This document shows, piece after piece, positions 24,852 through 35,103 of a stretch of 64,000 nt of DNA. A program made the translations under genes and the position numbers. Source of the DNA: Duganella sp. BJB480 (GTDB taxonomy: Bacteria; Pseudomonadota; Gammaproteobacteria; Burkholderiales; Burkholderiaceae_D); assembly GCA_003416985.1 (NCBI GenBank), contig QVIN01000003.1, positions 124,001 through 188,000 of the forward strand, read 5' to 3'. Each line of letters starts with the position of its first letter. The first letter of the stretch is position 1. Below the pieces are notes generated by a model that did not search any database, was not told where the DNA came from, and was given only the letters and a program-made list of their open reading frames with translations.

Positions 24852-25657
24852 GCGCCGCCATGACGCCGATCCAGCCGGGCGCCGTCGACCTGGCGATCGC
24901 CTCCTCGCTGGTGCTGCTCAACGCCGGCATCTCCGCGTATCTGGGCTTGCGCATGCAGGGCAAGATGCTGTGGTCCGCCACGCGCATGGTGGTGCAGCTG
25001 CTGCTGGTCGGACTGGTGCTGCGCTGGGTGTTCGCGCTCGCCTCCCCCGCCGCCACGCTGGCCGTGGCGCTGCTGATGATCATGGCCGCCGCGCGCGAAG
25101 TGGCCATGCGGCCCGCGCACGGCCTGCGCGGCTGGCCCGGCGTGTGGCTGTCCACCGCCAGCGTCGGCCTGTCCAGCATCGCCACCGTGGTGCTGGCGCT
25201 GCTGACGGTGCTGCATCCCACACCGTGGTACGAGCCGCAGTACGCGGTTCCGCTGATCGGCATCGTGCTGGGCAACGTGCTCAATTCCGCCAGCCTGGGA
25301 CTGGACACCTTCTACGGCGGCGTGGTCAACTCGCGCAATGCAATCGAAGCGCAGCTGGTGCTGGGCGCCACCCGCAACGAGGCGCTGGCGCCGCTGATAC
25401 GCGAATCGGTGCGCAAGGGACTGATCCCGCTGATCAACCAGATGTCGGCCGCCGGCATCATCACGCTGCCCGGCATCATGACCGGCCAGATCCTCGCCGG
25501 CATGGACCCGATGGACGCTGTGCGCTACCAGATCCTGTTGATGTTCCTGCTGGCCGGCGGCAGCGGCATATCGGTCACGCTGGCGGTGTATCTGGCGGCG
25601 CGCAGCGTCACCGACGAGCGCCACCGCCTACGGCTCGAACGCCTCAGCAGCCGCTAG
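24848..25657 (+). CDS. fetB: FetB-like ABC exporter permease
   Basis: The 269-residue inner-membrane protein belongs to the FetB/YbbM (UPF0014) family. It has about seven hydrophobic helices and the family signatures PLIGIVLGNVLNSASLGLD, ATRNEALAPLIRESVRKGLIP and the INQMSAAGIITLPGIMTGQIL stretch. The start at 24848 is set by the ATGA overlap with fetA. The gene ends on a TAG whose CTAG context is shared with the convergent MFS gene. Confidence 0.86.
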   Translation: MSAAMTPIQPGAVDLAIASSLVLLNAGISAYLGLRMQGKMLWSATRMVVQLLLVGLVLRWVFALASPAATLAVALLMIMAAAREVAMRPAHGLRGWPGVWLSTASVGLSSIATVVLALLTVLHPTPWYEPQYAVPLIGIVLGNVLNSASLGLDTFYGGVVNSRNAIEAQLVLGATRNEALAPLIRESVRKGLIPLINQMSAAGIITLPGIMTGQILAGMDPMDAVRYQILLMFLLAGGSGISVTLAVYLAARSVTDERHRLRLERLSSR

Positions 25658-26820
25658 CCGGAGCTGCGCGCGGAAGCCACACCCATGCCGGCGCTGGCCG
25701 CAACCAGCAGCATGCCGCAGGCGAGTCCCGCGAACGCCAGCTGCAATCCGAATGCGTGCGCGACGAAACCTATCAATCCCGGCCCGGCCAGTATGCCCGC
25801 ATAGCCGATGGTGGTGATGGCGCTGATCGCCAGGCTGGCCGGCATGTCCTTCTGTTTGCCGGCTGCGCTGAACAACACCGGCACGATGTTCGACGCGCCT
25901 GTGCCGATCAATGCGAAACCGGCCAGCGCGATCCACGGCGACGGCGCCAACACCACGCTCAGGAACCCCAGCGCGGCGCACAAACCGCCCAGCAGCAGCA
26001 AGCGCCCGCCGCCCCAGCGATGCACCAGCTTATCGCCATTGAGCCGGCCCACCGTCATCGCCACCGCGAAGGCCGCGTAACCGAGGCCGCCCTGCCCCGC
26101 AGTGAAGCCGCCGCCGCTGGTCAGGAAGACGGCGCTCCAGTCCAGCACCGCGCCCTCGGCAAGGAACACCAGCGAGCATAAGGCGCCGATCAACACCACC
26201 GCGCCGCGCGGCACAACGAACAAGGGTGCGTCGCGCTCCGACGGCACCGGGTCGCGCAGCAGGTGGGGACCAGCGAAGGCCACCACCAGCGCGACGACCA
26301 GCGCCAGCACCAGCGATGCGGCGACCAAGTCGAGCCCCGCCCACAGCATCAGCGTCATGCCGCCGGCGCCGACGATACCGCCCACGCTGAACAATCCATG
26401 AAAGCCCGACATCAGCGCGCCGCCGTATTCCTTCTCGACGATCACGGCCTGGATATTCATCGCCACGTCCAGCGTGCCTATCGCCGCGCCGAACAGGAAC
26501 AACGCCAGCGCCAGCGACCACGCCGACGGCGCGATCGCCAGCAAGGGAAACACCAGGCAGCATCCGAAGCCGGACAACAGGATGACGCGGCGGCAGCCGA
26601 AGCGCGCGGCCATCACGCCGGTCACCGGCATTGCCAGCAACGAGCCTATGCCCAGGCAAAGCAGCAGCAGGCCAAGCTGGCCAGGCTCCACGCCGGTGCG
26701 GGCCTGCGCGAACGGCACCAGCGGCGCCCAGGCGGACATCGCCATGCCGGCGGCCAGGAAGGCCAGGCGGGTTGAAACGCGTCGTTGCAATCCAGTGGTC
26801 ATCGGGGCGGCCTTCATCAT
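25654..26820 (-). CDS. MFS transporter, YbjJ-like
   Basis: The 388-residue protein is a 12-helix major facilitator. Helices are visible from LAFLAAGMAMSAWAPLVPFA onward, with the cytoplasmic MAARFGCRRV loop between helices 2 and 3. It is closest in feel to the YbjJ/FucP-like sugar or small-molecule group, but the substrate is unknown. Its ATG at 26820 overlaps the DeoR-type regulator by 4 bp, so the two are one transcription unit and the regulator may respond to the transported compound. A second possible start is MTTGLQRR 18 bp inside. Confidence 0.85.
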   Translation of the reverse strand: MMKAAPMTTGLQRRVSTRLAFLAAGMAMSAWAPLVPFAQARTGVEPGQLGLLLLCLGIGSLLAMPVTGVMAARFGCRRVILLSGFGCCLVFPLLAIAPSAWSLALALFLFGAAIGTLDVAMNIQAVIVEKEYGGALMSGFHGLFSVGGIVGAGGMTLMLWAGLDLVAASLVLALVVALVVAFAGPHLLRDPVPSERDAPLFVVPRGAVVLIGALCSLVFLAEGAVLDWSAVFLTSGGGFTAGQGGLGYAAFAVAMTVGRLNGDKLVHRWGGGRLLLLGGLCAALGFLSVVLAPSPWIALAGFALIGTGASNIVPVLFSAAGKQKDMPASLAISAITTIGYAGILAGPGLIGFVAHAFGLQLAFAGLACGMLLVAASAGMGVASARSSG

Positions 26821-27593
26821 TCGGCACGCAGCAGGCGGGCGCCGGCTGCGGAATAGGCATCCATCAATCGCGCGTCGGTATCCCGCTCAACCACCAGATG
26901 CGTCAACTGGGCGATCGGCAGCACCAGGAAGGACGCGACCGCGCCCAGTTTCCCGGCGGTGGCGACGACGGCGGTGGCCTTGCTGTGCGCAGCCAGGCGG
27001 CGCTTGAATTCGGCCTCCTCGAAATCGACGGCGGTGATGCCCGCCTCTGGATCGACGCCGCAGGCGCCGACGAAATACAGGTCGGGCCGCAGCAGTTCCA
27101 CCTCGCGCAGCGCTGTCGCGCCCACGCTGCCGCCCAGGCCCTGCTTGATGCGCCCACCGATCATGATCAGTTCCACCTGAGGCTTGTCCAGCAGCCGCGC
27201 CGCGATCGACGGTGCGTTGGTCAGCACCGTCAACGGCGCGTTCGGCAGGGCGTCGGCGATGGCCAGGTTGCTGGAGCCGGCATCGAGGAAGATCACGCTG
27301 CCCGGTTTCACCAGCGTCGCGGCGGCCGTGGCCAGGCGCGATTTGCCGGACTGCTCGCGGCCAAGGCGCTGGGTCAGCGTGCCGCTTTCCGGCGCGGCGG
27401 CGATGCGCACCGCGCCGCCATACACCTTCTGGCACAAGCCGGCGGCGGCCAGGTCGCGCAGGTCGCGCCGTATCGTGTCTTCGGTGACGTTCAGGTTCTG
27501 CGCCAGCACGGAAGCAATCACGCGGCCGTCGGCCTGCAATTGTTTCAATATCAGGTCGTGGCGCTCTTGCAGCAGGAGGTTTTCACGTTTCAT
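26817..27593 (-). CDS. DeoR-family transcriptional regulator
   Basis: DeoR-family repressors control sugar and nucleoside catabolism and sense phosphorylated sugars. The 258-residue protein has the N-terminal helix-turn-helix (ERHDLILKQLQADGRVIASVLAQNLNVTEDTIRRDLRDLAAAGL) and the DeoR sensor domain with IFLDAGSSNLAIADAL and a GGRIKQGLGGSVG loop. I start at 27593 (MKRENLLLQ), the usual family beginning. No ribosome site precedes it, and a sigma-70 promoter ends only 7 bp upstream, so its own transcript may be leaderless. Confidence 0.88.
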   Translation of the reverse strand: MKRENLLLQERHDLILKQLQADGRVIASVLAQNLNVTEDTIRRDLRDLAAAGLCQKVYGGAVRIAAAPESGTLTQRLGREQSGKSRLATAAATLVKPGSVIFLDAGSSNLAIADALPNAPLTVLTNAPSIAARLLDKPQVELIMIGGRIKQGLGGSVGATALREVELLRPDLYFVGACGVDPEAGITAVDFEEAEFKRRLAAHSKATAVVATAGKLGAVASFLVLPIAQLTHLVVERDTDARLMDAYSAAGARLLRAE

Positions 27594-27600
27594 GCGTAAA

Positions 27601-27629
27601 AGTGTACATGCGAGCGCGCAGAATGTAAA
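27601..27629 (-). promoter_or_regulatory. sigma-70 promoter of the DeoR gene
   Basis: On the minus strand TTTACA (27629-27624) is followed by exactly 17 bp and TACACT (27606-27601). The predicted transcription start falls at or one base before the ATG at 27593. The -35 adjoins the first of three phased ACAAA repeats, suggesting autoregulation. Confidence 0.5.
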
Positions 27630-27658
27630 CAAACACGCACAAACAAGTACAAATGCGC
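27629..27658. repeat. three 10-bp phased direct repeats, possible DeoR operator
   Basis: ACAAACACGC (27629), ACAAACAAGT (27639) and ACAAATGCGC (27649) share an ACAAA core at an exact 10-bp period, so the cores face the same side of the helix. They lie just upstream of the DeoR-gene promoter and before the CoA-transferase stop codon. A role as operator is inferred from position. Confidence 0.45.
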
Positions 27659-27660
27659 TC

Positions 27661-29619
27661 TCAAGGTTCCTGCAAACGCAGCAGCGCCTCGGCGGAGTTG
27701 GCGAACAGCGCGGCGTCCTTCTCGATGCGGCGGAACGCGCGTCCCAGGCTGGCGCGCATGAAGGTGCTGTGCGCGTAGCGCGTCACCTTGCTGTAGTAGC
27801 GCTCCGCCAGCTGGTTCACCGATTCCACGTATTGGTCCATCAGCTCCGGCGCGATTGAGAAGTTGTCGTAGTTGATCACCGCCGGCACCTTGCGGCCCAA
27901 CGGCGCCAGGCGCTCCGCCACCAGCGCGCAAATCTCGGCGATGGTCTCGGTGTCGCTCACTTCGAAGCCTTCGAAGTTGACGAAGAAAAGCTCCTGCTGC
28001 GCGTCGTACACCAGCCGCTGCTCCAGCGGCAGCGCCAGGAAATCGGTGCGCCAGTTCATCGCCAGCGGCGCGAAGATGCGCGCGTCCATCACCTTCAGCT
28101 GCGCGCTGATGGCCGGCTTGAAATCCATGTGCGCCAGGATGTCGCGCTCCAGGTCCACGCCGGGCGCGATCTCGATCAGCTCCAGCGCCGACATGCCGCC
28201 GTCCAGCACCAGCCGCATCACGCAGCGCTCGGTGATGAACAGCGCCTCCTGCCCGCGCCGCGCCGCGTACTCGCCGCTGTAGGTGCGATGCTCCACCTCG
28301 TCGACGAACTTGCGCGTGGCGCCCTTGTCCGCCGTGAAGGTGCCGACAAACACCACCTTGCGCGCGTTCTGGCTGATGTTGATGAAGCCTCCGGCGCCGG
28401 CCAGCTTGCTGCCGAATTTGCTGACGTTCAGATTGCCGTGGCGGTCGGCCTGCGCCAGCCCGAGCACCGCCACATCCAGCCCGCCGCCGTCGTAGAAGTC
28501 GAACTGGTAGGGTTGGTCGATGACCGCGTCGGCGTTGGTGGCCGCGCCGAAGTTCAAGCCGCCGGCCGGCATGCCGCCGATCACGCCCGGTTCCGCCGTC
28601 AGCGTGACCAGGTCGAGCAGCTTCTCCTCCGCCGCCACCGCCGCCACGCCCTCCGGCATGCCGATGCCGAGGTTGACCACATTGTTAGGCCGCAGCTCCA
28701 TCAACGCGCGGCGGGCGATGATCTTCCGCTCAGTCAAAGGCATCGGCGCCACCGCAGACAGCGGCACGCGCAACTCGCCCGAATAGGCCGGGTTGTACGG
28801 CTCGGCGAAAGTCTGCATGTGGTACTCGGGCTTTTCCGCCACCACCACGCAATCGACCAGGATGCCGGGGATCTTCACTTGGCGCGGATGCAGCGTGCCG
28901 CGCTCCGCGATGCGCTCCACCTGCACGATGACGATGCCGCCCGAGTTGTGCGCGGCCATCGCGATCGCCAGCGCCTCCAGCGTCAGCGCCTCGCGCTCCA
29001 TCGTGATGTTGCCGACGGCGTCCGCCGTGGTGCCGCGGATGATCCCCACGTGCACCGGCTGCGCTTTGTAGAACAGGTATTCCTTGCCGCCCAGCGTGAG
29101 CAGCTCCACCAGCTCCTCGGTGGTGCGGGCGTTGATCTTGCCGCCGCCGTGGCGCGGATCGACGAAGGTGCCCAGGCCCACGTGCGTGAGCAGGCCTGGC
29201 TTGCCGGCGGCGGTGTCGCGGAACAATTGGCTGATCACGCCCTGCGGCAGGTTGTAGGCTTCGATCTTGCCGCTCATGGCCAGCTGCTGCAGCTTGGGCA
29301 CCAGGCTCCAATGGCCGCCGACCACGCGCTTGAGCAGGCCCTCGTGGCCGAAGTGATTCAGGCCGCGCTCCTTGCCGTCGCCCTGGCCGGCTGCATAGAC
29401 CAGCGTCAGGTCGCGCGGATGGCCGCCGCTGTCGGCCGACAGGAAGCGCCGCTCCAGCGCCACCGCGATGTTCTCCGCGAAGCCGACGCCGACGAAGCCG
29501 CCGGTGGCGATGGTGTCGCCGTCGCGTATCAGGCCGACCGCATCGGCCGCGCTGACGATCTTGTTACGCAGGACGGCTGGTTTGCCGATCGTGGAAAAAT
29601 CGAGAGTGCGACCATGCAT
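27661..29619 (-). CDS. acyl-CoA:acetate/3-ketoacid CoA-transferase, fused, with C-terminal extension
   Basis: The protein joins the alpha and beta subunits of a family I CoA-transferase in one 652-residue chain. The alpha half shows the [23 protein letters not shown] segment. The beta half shows [10 protein letters not shown] and the catalytic glutamate in [14 protein letters not shown]. About 110 further residues at the C terminus (from about [11 protein letters not shown]) are not part of the minimal enzyme of about 530 residues and contain an IVNYDNF-like [10 protein letters not shown] motif. The substrate pair is unknown. It lies 13 bp after rmuC. Confidence 0.88.
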   Translation of the reverse strand: MHGRTLDFSTIGKPAVLRNKIVSAADAVGLIRDGDTIATGGFVGVGFAENIAVALERRFLSADSGGHPRDLTLVYAAGQGDGKERGLNHFGHEGLLKRVVGGHWSLVPKLQQLAMSGKIEAYNLPQGVISQLFRDTAAGKPGLLTHVGLGTFVDPRHGGGKINARTTEELVELLTLGGKEYLFYKAQPVHVGIIRGTTADAVGNITMEREALTLEALAIAMAAHNSGGIVIVQVERIAERGTLHPRQVKIPGILVDCVVVAEKPEYHMQTFAEPYNPAYSGELRVPLSAVAPMPLTERKIIARRALMELRPNNVVNLGIGMPEGVAAVAAEEKLLDLVTLTAEPGVIGGMPAGGLNFGAATNADAVIDQPYQFDFYDGGGLDVAVLGLAQADRHGNLNVSKFGSKLAGAGGFINISQNARKVVFVGTFTADKGATRKFVDEVEHRTYSGEYAARRGQEALFITERCVMRLVLDGGMSALELIEIAPGVDLERDILAHMDFKPAISAQLKVMDARIFAPLAMNWRTDFLALPLEQRLVYDAQQELFFVNFEGFEVSDTETIAEICALVAERLAPLGRKVPAVINYDNFSIAPELMDQYVESVNQLAERYYSKVTRYAHSTFMRASLGRAFRRIEKDAALFANSAEALLRLQEP

Positions 29620-29632
29620 GGCGGGCTCCGTT

Positions 29633-30946
29633 CTAGTCTATGTCGAGATCATTCTTGTCGATTTCAGGTCCCAGCAGCAGCTGCGCCGCCTCGCTCGGCA
29701 GCGCCTCCACCGTCTTGAGCTTGCGCGCCATCTGGCGGCTGCGCGTTTCGGCCGATTCGATGTTCTTGGCGGCCCGCTCCAGCGCCAGCTTGGTGGCCGA
29801 CAGCACGTCGCCGAACTTGCCAAACTCCGTCTTCACCGCGCCCAGCACCTGCCACACCTCCGACGAGCGCTTCTCCAGCGCCAGCGTGCGGAAGCCCATC
29901 TGCAGGCTGTTGAGCAGCGCCGACAAGGTCGACGGACCGGCGATGCTGATGCGGTTCACGCGCTGCAGCTCGTCGGCCAGGCCGGGGCGGCGCATCACTT
30001 CCGCGTACAGGCCCTCGGTCGGCAGGAACAGGATGGCGAAATCGGTGGTGTGCGGCGGCGACACGTACTTCTCCGAGATGGTCTTGGCCTCGCCGCGCAC
30101 CGCGCGTTCCAGCTCGCGGCCGGCCAGCGCCACGCCTTCCGCGTCGGCGCGGTCGGCGGCGTCGAGCAGGCGCTCGTACTGCTCCTTCGGGAACTTGGCG
30201 TCGATCGGCATCCACACCGGCGCCCCGCCCTCCACCTGGCCCGGCAGCTTGAGCGCGAACTCCACCCGCGCGCCGCTGCCGGCGATGGTCTCGACATTCT
30301 TCGCATATTGATCCGGCGTGAGCACCTGCTCCAGCAGCATCTCCAGCTGCACCTCGCCCCAGGTGCCGCGCGTCTTCACGTTTGTCAGCACCCGTTTCAG
30401 GTCGCCCACGCCCAGCGCCAGCTGCTGCATCTCGCCCAGGCCCTGGTGCACGCGCTCCAGCCGCTCGGACACCTGCTGGAACGAGGCGCTCAGGCGCGCC
30501 TCCAGCGTCGCGTGCAGTTTCTCGTCGACGGTCTTGCGCATCTCCTCCAGCCGCGCGCCATTGTCCGCCTGCAGATCCTTGATCTTGGCCTCCAGCGTGG
30601 CGCGCACCTCCTGCATGCGCGCGGCGTTCGACTCGGTCAGGCGCGCCAGGTTCTGGTTCATGCTGTCGGCGAACTGCTTCAGGCTGCGGCCCTGCTCATC
30701 GCGGCCGACCAGGCCCTGCGCCTCCAGCTGCCGGCGCATGGCCTCGAACTGCTGCACGCTGGCCGCGTGCGTGGCCTGCGCCGTGGTCTGCAACTGCATG
30801 CGCACCTCGCGCTCGACGCGCTCGATGCGTTCGGCCAGGCCGTCGCCGCCACCCGCTGGGCCGCGCGCGCGCAGCAGCGACAGCGCCTGCAGGACCAGAA
30901 CGGCCCCGATCGCGGCCAGCAGCACATAGAATTCGGTCTGGGTCAT
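29633..30946 (-). CDS. rmuC: DNA recombination protein RmuC
   Basis: RmuC is a nuclease-like protein that limits recombination at inverted repeats in E. coli. The 437-residue protein has an N-terminal membrane helix ([18 protein letters not shown]), a long coiled coil (about residues 50-180) and the RmuC core with [36 protein letters not shown] and [15 protein letters not shown]. It starts 4 bp after the globin stop. Confidence 0.94.
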   Translation of the reverse strand: MTQTEFYVLLAAIGAVLVLQALSLLRARGPAGGGDGLAERIERVEREVRMQLQTTAQATHAASVQQFEAMRRQLEAQGLVGRDEQGRSLKQFADSMNQNLARLTESNAARMQEVRATLEAKIKDLQADNGARLEEMRKTVDEKLHATLEARLSASFQQVSERLERVHQGLGEMQQLALGVGDLKRVLTNVKTRGTWGEVQLEMLLEQVLTPDQYAKNVETIAGSGARVEFALKLPGQVEGGAPVWMPIDAKFPKEQYERLLDAADRADAEGVALAGRELERAVRGEAKTISEKYVSPPHTTDFAILFLPTEGLYAEVMRRPGLADELQRVNRISIAGPSTLSALLNSLQMGFRTLALEKRSSEVWQVLGAVKTEFGKFGDVLSATKLALERAAKNIESAETRSRQMARKLKTVEALPSEAAQLLLGPEIDKNDLDID

Positions 30947-30950
30947 GGCG

Positions 30951-31340
30951 TCAATCGGGCTTGTTGCGCATCCAGTCGGCGGTTTGATAGAAGGACTCCA
31001 TCAACCGCAAACGCAGCGCCTCGTCGATGCCCACGTCCTCCATCGCCCACGCCATCGCGCGCAGCCACTGGTCGCGCTCCTGGGTACCGATGGCGAACGG
31101 CATGTGCCGCATGCGCAGGCGCGGATGGCCGTGCGCTTCGATGTACAGGTCCGGCCCGCCCATCCAGCCGCTCAGGAACATGAACAGGCGCTCGCGCGCG
31201 TTGTCGAGCGTGGGCGGGTGGGCGGCGCGCAGCAGCGCGAACTCCGGCTCCAGTTCCATCAGGTCATAAAAACGGTCGACCATCTCGCGCACGCGCGATT
31301 CGCCGCCGATTACTTCATAGAGAGTTCGGGATTCAGTCAT
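30951..31340 (-). CDS. group II truncated haemoglobin
   Basis: The 129-residue protein is a 2-on-2 haem globin of group II (TrHbO type), which binds O2 tightly and is linked to oxygen or NO handling. The B/E helices are seen in MVDRFYDLMELEPEFALLRAAHP, the proximal-histidine region in EAHGHPRLRMRHMPF, and the conserved G8 tryptophan in QERDQWLRAMAWAM. The start is uncertain between 31340 (MTESRTL) and 31349 (MEGMTES). It directly follows jqsA, which carries an FNR-type box upstream. Confidence 0.88.
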   Translation of the reverse strand: MTESRTLYEVIGGESRVREMVDRFYDLMELEPEFALLRAAHPPTLDNARERLFMFLSGWMGGPDLYIEAHGHPRLRMRHMPFAIGTQERDQWLRAMAWAMEDVGIDEALRLRLMESFYQTADWMRNKPD

Positions 31341-31377
31341 ACCCTCCATGATAGCGCACCGGCGGCGAAACGCGGCC

Positions 31378-32637
31378 TCACACCAGGGCAAGCCGGCGCA
31401 GGCGCCGCGTCGACGACCAGTTCTCCAGGTCGGCCTCGGCGCGGACGTCGTCGCAGGCCTGGACGATGCGCGACAACTGCGTCCGATCCAGGCCCGAGTT
31501 GAGCGTCAACCGCACCAGCGAGCGGTTCTTCGGCGTGGCCGGCGCGCAGAACATGGCGCCGTAGATGCCGTGCCCCTCCAGCAGCTTGCGCAGCGCCAGC
31601 GTCTTGGGCTCGGGGCCGGGCTCCAGCGCGATGATCTGCTCGCTGCCGTCGCTGACGTTGTAGCCCAGCGCGCTCAATTCCTCGCGCACCTCCAGCGCGT
31701 TGGCGCGCAGCGCGGCGCGGCGGTCGTCGGCCGCCGCGACGAAGTCGATGGCGGCGTCGAACCACGCCAGCTCGTGGCCCAGCAGGCAGGAGCTGAAGAT
31801 GGCCGGACGCGACTCCGACAGGAAGTAGCCCTTGAATTTGCTGGAACAGGTGATGAAGCCGGCGCGTCCGGCGAACGCCTTGGCCAGCGAGGCGGTGCGG
31901 AAGTGCACCCGCTCGCACAGGCCCAGCTCCGCCACCAGCCCGGCGCCGCGCGGGCCGTGCGTGCCCAGCGAGTGCGATTCGTCGACGATCAGCAGGCAGC
32001 CGTGGCGCTCGGCGATCTCCACCAGCTCGGGCAGCGGCGCCACACTGCCGTTGGTGCTGTACAGCGCGTCCACCACGATCAGGCCGCGCCCGTGGCGCGC
32101 CAGCTGCTTCCGCAGGTGCTCCATGTCGTTGTGCAGGAAGGGCACCGGCGCCGCCCCGGCCGACTGCACGCCCTCCCACAGCGAGGCGTGGGCCTGCATG
32201 TCGAGGTAGACCGGGATGCCGGGCGCGGCCAGCGTCTGCACCAGGCCGACGTTGGCCGCCCAGCCGGACTGCGCCAGGATGCCGTCCTGCGCCCCCATCA
32301 GGCCGGCGAACTTGCGCTCCAGCCGGTGCTGGGCGCTGCCCTCCTGCAGGTACACGGCCGACATCAGCAGCTCGCCCTGGCTGCGGGCCAGCGCCGCCAT
32401 CTGCGCCCCCATCAGCGCCGGCTCGCCGGCCAGGCACAGGTAGTCGTTCCCGGCCAGGAACACCGCCCCGGCCGGCGTGGGCTGCCAGGCGTGCGGATGC
32501 TCGCCTCCCAACAGCTGCTCGATGCGGGTGATGTAGTGTTCATCCATGCGCCGGGTCACGAAATCCGGCATCTGCTGTTCAGCCGGGATGGCAAAACCAG
32601 CGGTACGGATATGATCTTGAGCAATCGCGTTGGACAT
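31378..32637 (-). CDS. jqsA: alpha-hydroxyketone autoinducer synthase (CqsA/LqsA/JqsA type)
   Basis: This PLP enzyme of the alpha-oxoamine synthase family makes the precursor of an alpha-hydroxyketone signal (CAI-1 in Vibrio, LAI-1 in Legionella, JAI-1 in Janthinobacterium). The 419-residue chain contains the PLP aspartate/histidine motif IVDESHS (D219, H222) and the Schiff-base lysine K253 in TASLAKAFAGRAG, a context typical of CqsA rather than BioF or KBL. An AAGGAA lies 8 bp before the ATG. Identity is fixed mainly by the divergent sensor kinase and response regulator next to it. Confidence 0.88.
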   Translation of the reverse strand: MSNAIAQDHIRTAGFAIPAEQQMPDFVTRRMDEHYITRIEQLLGGEHPHAWQPTPAGAVFLAGNDYLCLAGEPALMGAQMAALARSQGELLMSAVYLQEGSAQHRLERKFAGLMGAQDGILAQSGWAANVGLVQTLAAPGIPVYLDMQAHASLWEGVQSAGAAPVPFLHNDMEHLRKQLARHGRGLIVVDALYSTNGSVAPLPELVEIAERHGCLLIVDESHSLGTHGPRGAGLVAELGLCERVHFRTASLAKAFAGRAGFITCSSKFKGYFLSESRPAIFSSCLLGHELAWFDAAIDFVAAADDRRAALRANALEVREELSALGYNVSDGSEQIIALEPGPEPKTLALRKLLEGHGIYGAMFCAPATPKNRSLVRLTLNSGLDRTQLSRIVQACDDVRAEADLENWSSTRRLRRLALV

Positions 32638-32721
32638 GTTCAGGTTCCTTTCGTAGTTTTGGAAATGGTTGTTTTTTTATGCGTCCGACTCCAACCTTGA
32701 GGCCAAAAAAACCAGCGGGGA

Positions 32722-32735
32722 TTGATACTGATCAA
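32722..32735. promoter_or_regulatory. perfect FNR-type box TTGAT-ACTG-ATCAA between jqsA and jqsS
   Basis: The dyad matches the FNR/Anr consensus at all ten defined bases. Its left half coincides with a TTGATA that could serve as a -35 for jqsS, with a weak TGATAT 17 bp on, so binding might repress jqsS. For jqsA the box would sit near -60 relative to a CATAAA -10-like hexamer. Another TTGAT half-site lies at 32743-32747. Confidence 0.6.
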
Positions 32736-32748
32736 TTAATGTTTTGAT

Positions 32749-34089
<1,341 letters not shown>

Positions 34090-34092
34090 CAC

Positions 34093-35103
34093 ATGCATTT
34101 GCCCGTTTATTCCCATCCCACCCTGACCGTCCTGGTCGACGACAGCGACTCGTTCCTGCGCAGCCTGTCGTTCCAGCTCGACCCCATGCTGGCCAGCCAG
34201 ACCTTCCACGACACCACCACCGCGCTGCAATGGCTGCGCAGGGAACCGCAATCGGGCTGCGTTCCGCTGCACGTCAACTTCGACATGCACAACCTGCCGG
34301 CCGACCAATGCAACGTGGCGCTGGACCTGGAGCGCATCTACCGCATCGGCCAGCAGCGCCACCGCTTCGAGACGCCGTCGGTGCTGGTGGTCGACTACTC
34401 GATGCCGCAGATGAACGGACTACAGTTCTGCGAAGCGGTGGCGCACCTGCCGTGCAAGAAGATCCTGTTCACCGGCGCGGCCGACGAGAAGATCGCCGTC
34501 AGCGCCTTCAACCGCGGCCTGATCGACCGCTACATCAAGAAGAGCGACGACCATGCGCTCGACCTGCTGGAAATCGAGATCGCCTCGCTGCAGCGCGACT
34601 ACTTCGACGCCCAGTCCGAAACGCTGCGCGAGCTGGTGCTGCTGCATAACTACCACTTCCTGGGCGACCCGGCGCTGGCGCGGCTGGTGCGGGAGCTGAG
34701 CGCCAGCATGGGCTTCGTCGAGCACTACATCTTCCCGAATCCGACCGGCATCCTGTTCCTCGACAAATTCGGCAAGGCCAGCCTGATGATGATAGAAACC
34801 GAACAGGGGATGTACGCGCAGTACGAGATCGCGCGCGACAGCGACGCGCCGCCGTCGTTGATGGACGCCTTGCTGGAGCGGCGCGTGCTGCCGTTCTTCT
34901 CCGACCCGGACGGCGACGGCATGTACTCGCGCCGCGTGGGCGACAACTGGCACCGCTATTGCGCGGCGCCGCGCGTGTGCCAGGGCCGCGAGACCTACTA
35001 CTGGGCGCTGTTCGACCTGCCGCCGCACTACTTCGACAAGCAGCCGTATTCCTACGCCGACTTCCTCAGGGAGCGGGCGGCGCTGGAGACCATCGCGGCC
35101 TAG
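34093..35103 (+). CDS. jqsR: response regulator of the alpha-hydroxyketone system (JqsR/LqsR type)
   Basis: The receiver domain fills about residues 8-155. It has the acidic pair D16/D17, the phosphoacceptor D101 (VLVVDYSMPQMNG), T127 and a lysine pair near 149-150. About 45 extra residues lie between the acidic pair and D101. The C-terminal 170 residues hold no helix-turn-helix or GGDEF that I recognise, as in LqsR, whose output is also atypical. A GAGGTGA overlapping the jqsS stop is its ribosome site. Confidence 0.85.
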   Translation: MHLPVYSHPTLTVLVDDSDSFLRSLSFQLDPMLASQTFHDTTTALQWLRREPQSGCVPLHVNFDMHNLPADQCNVALDLERIYRIGQQRHRFETPSVLVVDYSMPQMNGLQFCEAVAHLPCKKILFTGAADEKIAVSAFNRGLIDRYIKKSDDHALDLLEIEIASLQRDYFDAQSETLRELVLLHNYHFLGDPALARLVRELSASMGFVEHYIFPNPTGILFLDKFGKASLMMIETEQGMYAQYEIARDSDAPPSLMDALLERRVLPFFSDPDGDGMYSRRVGDNWHRYCAAPRVCQGRETYYWALFDLPPHYFDKQPYSYADFLRERAALETIAA

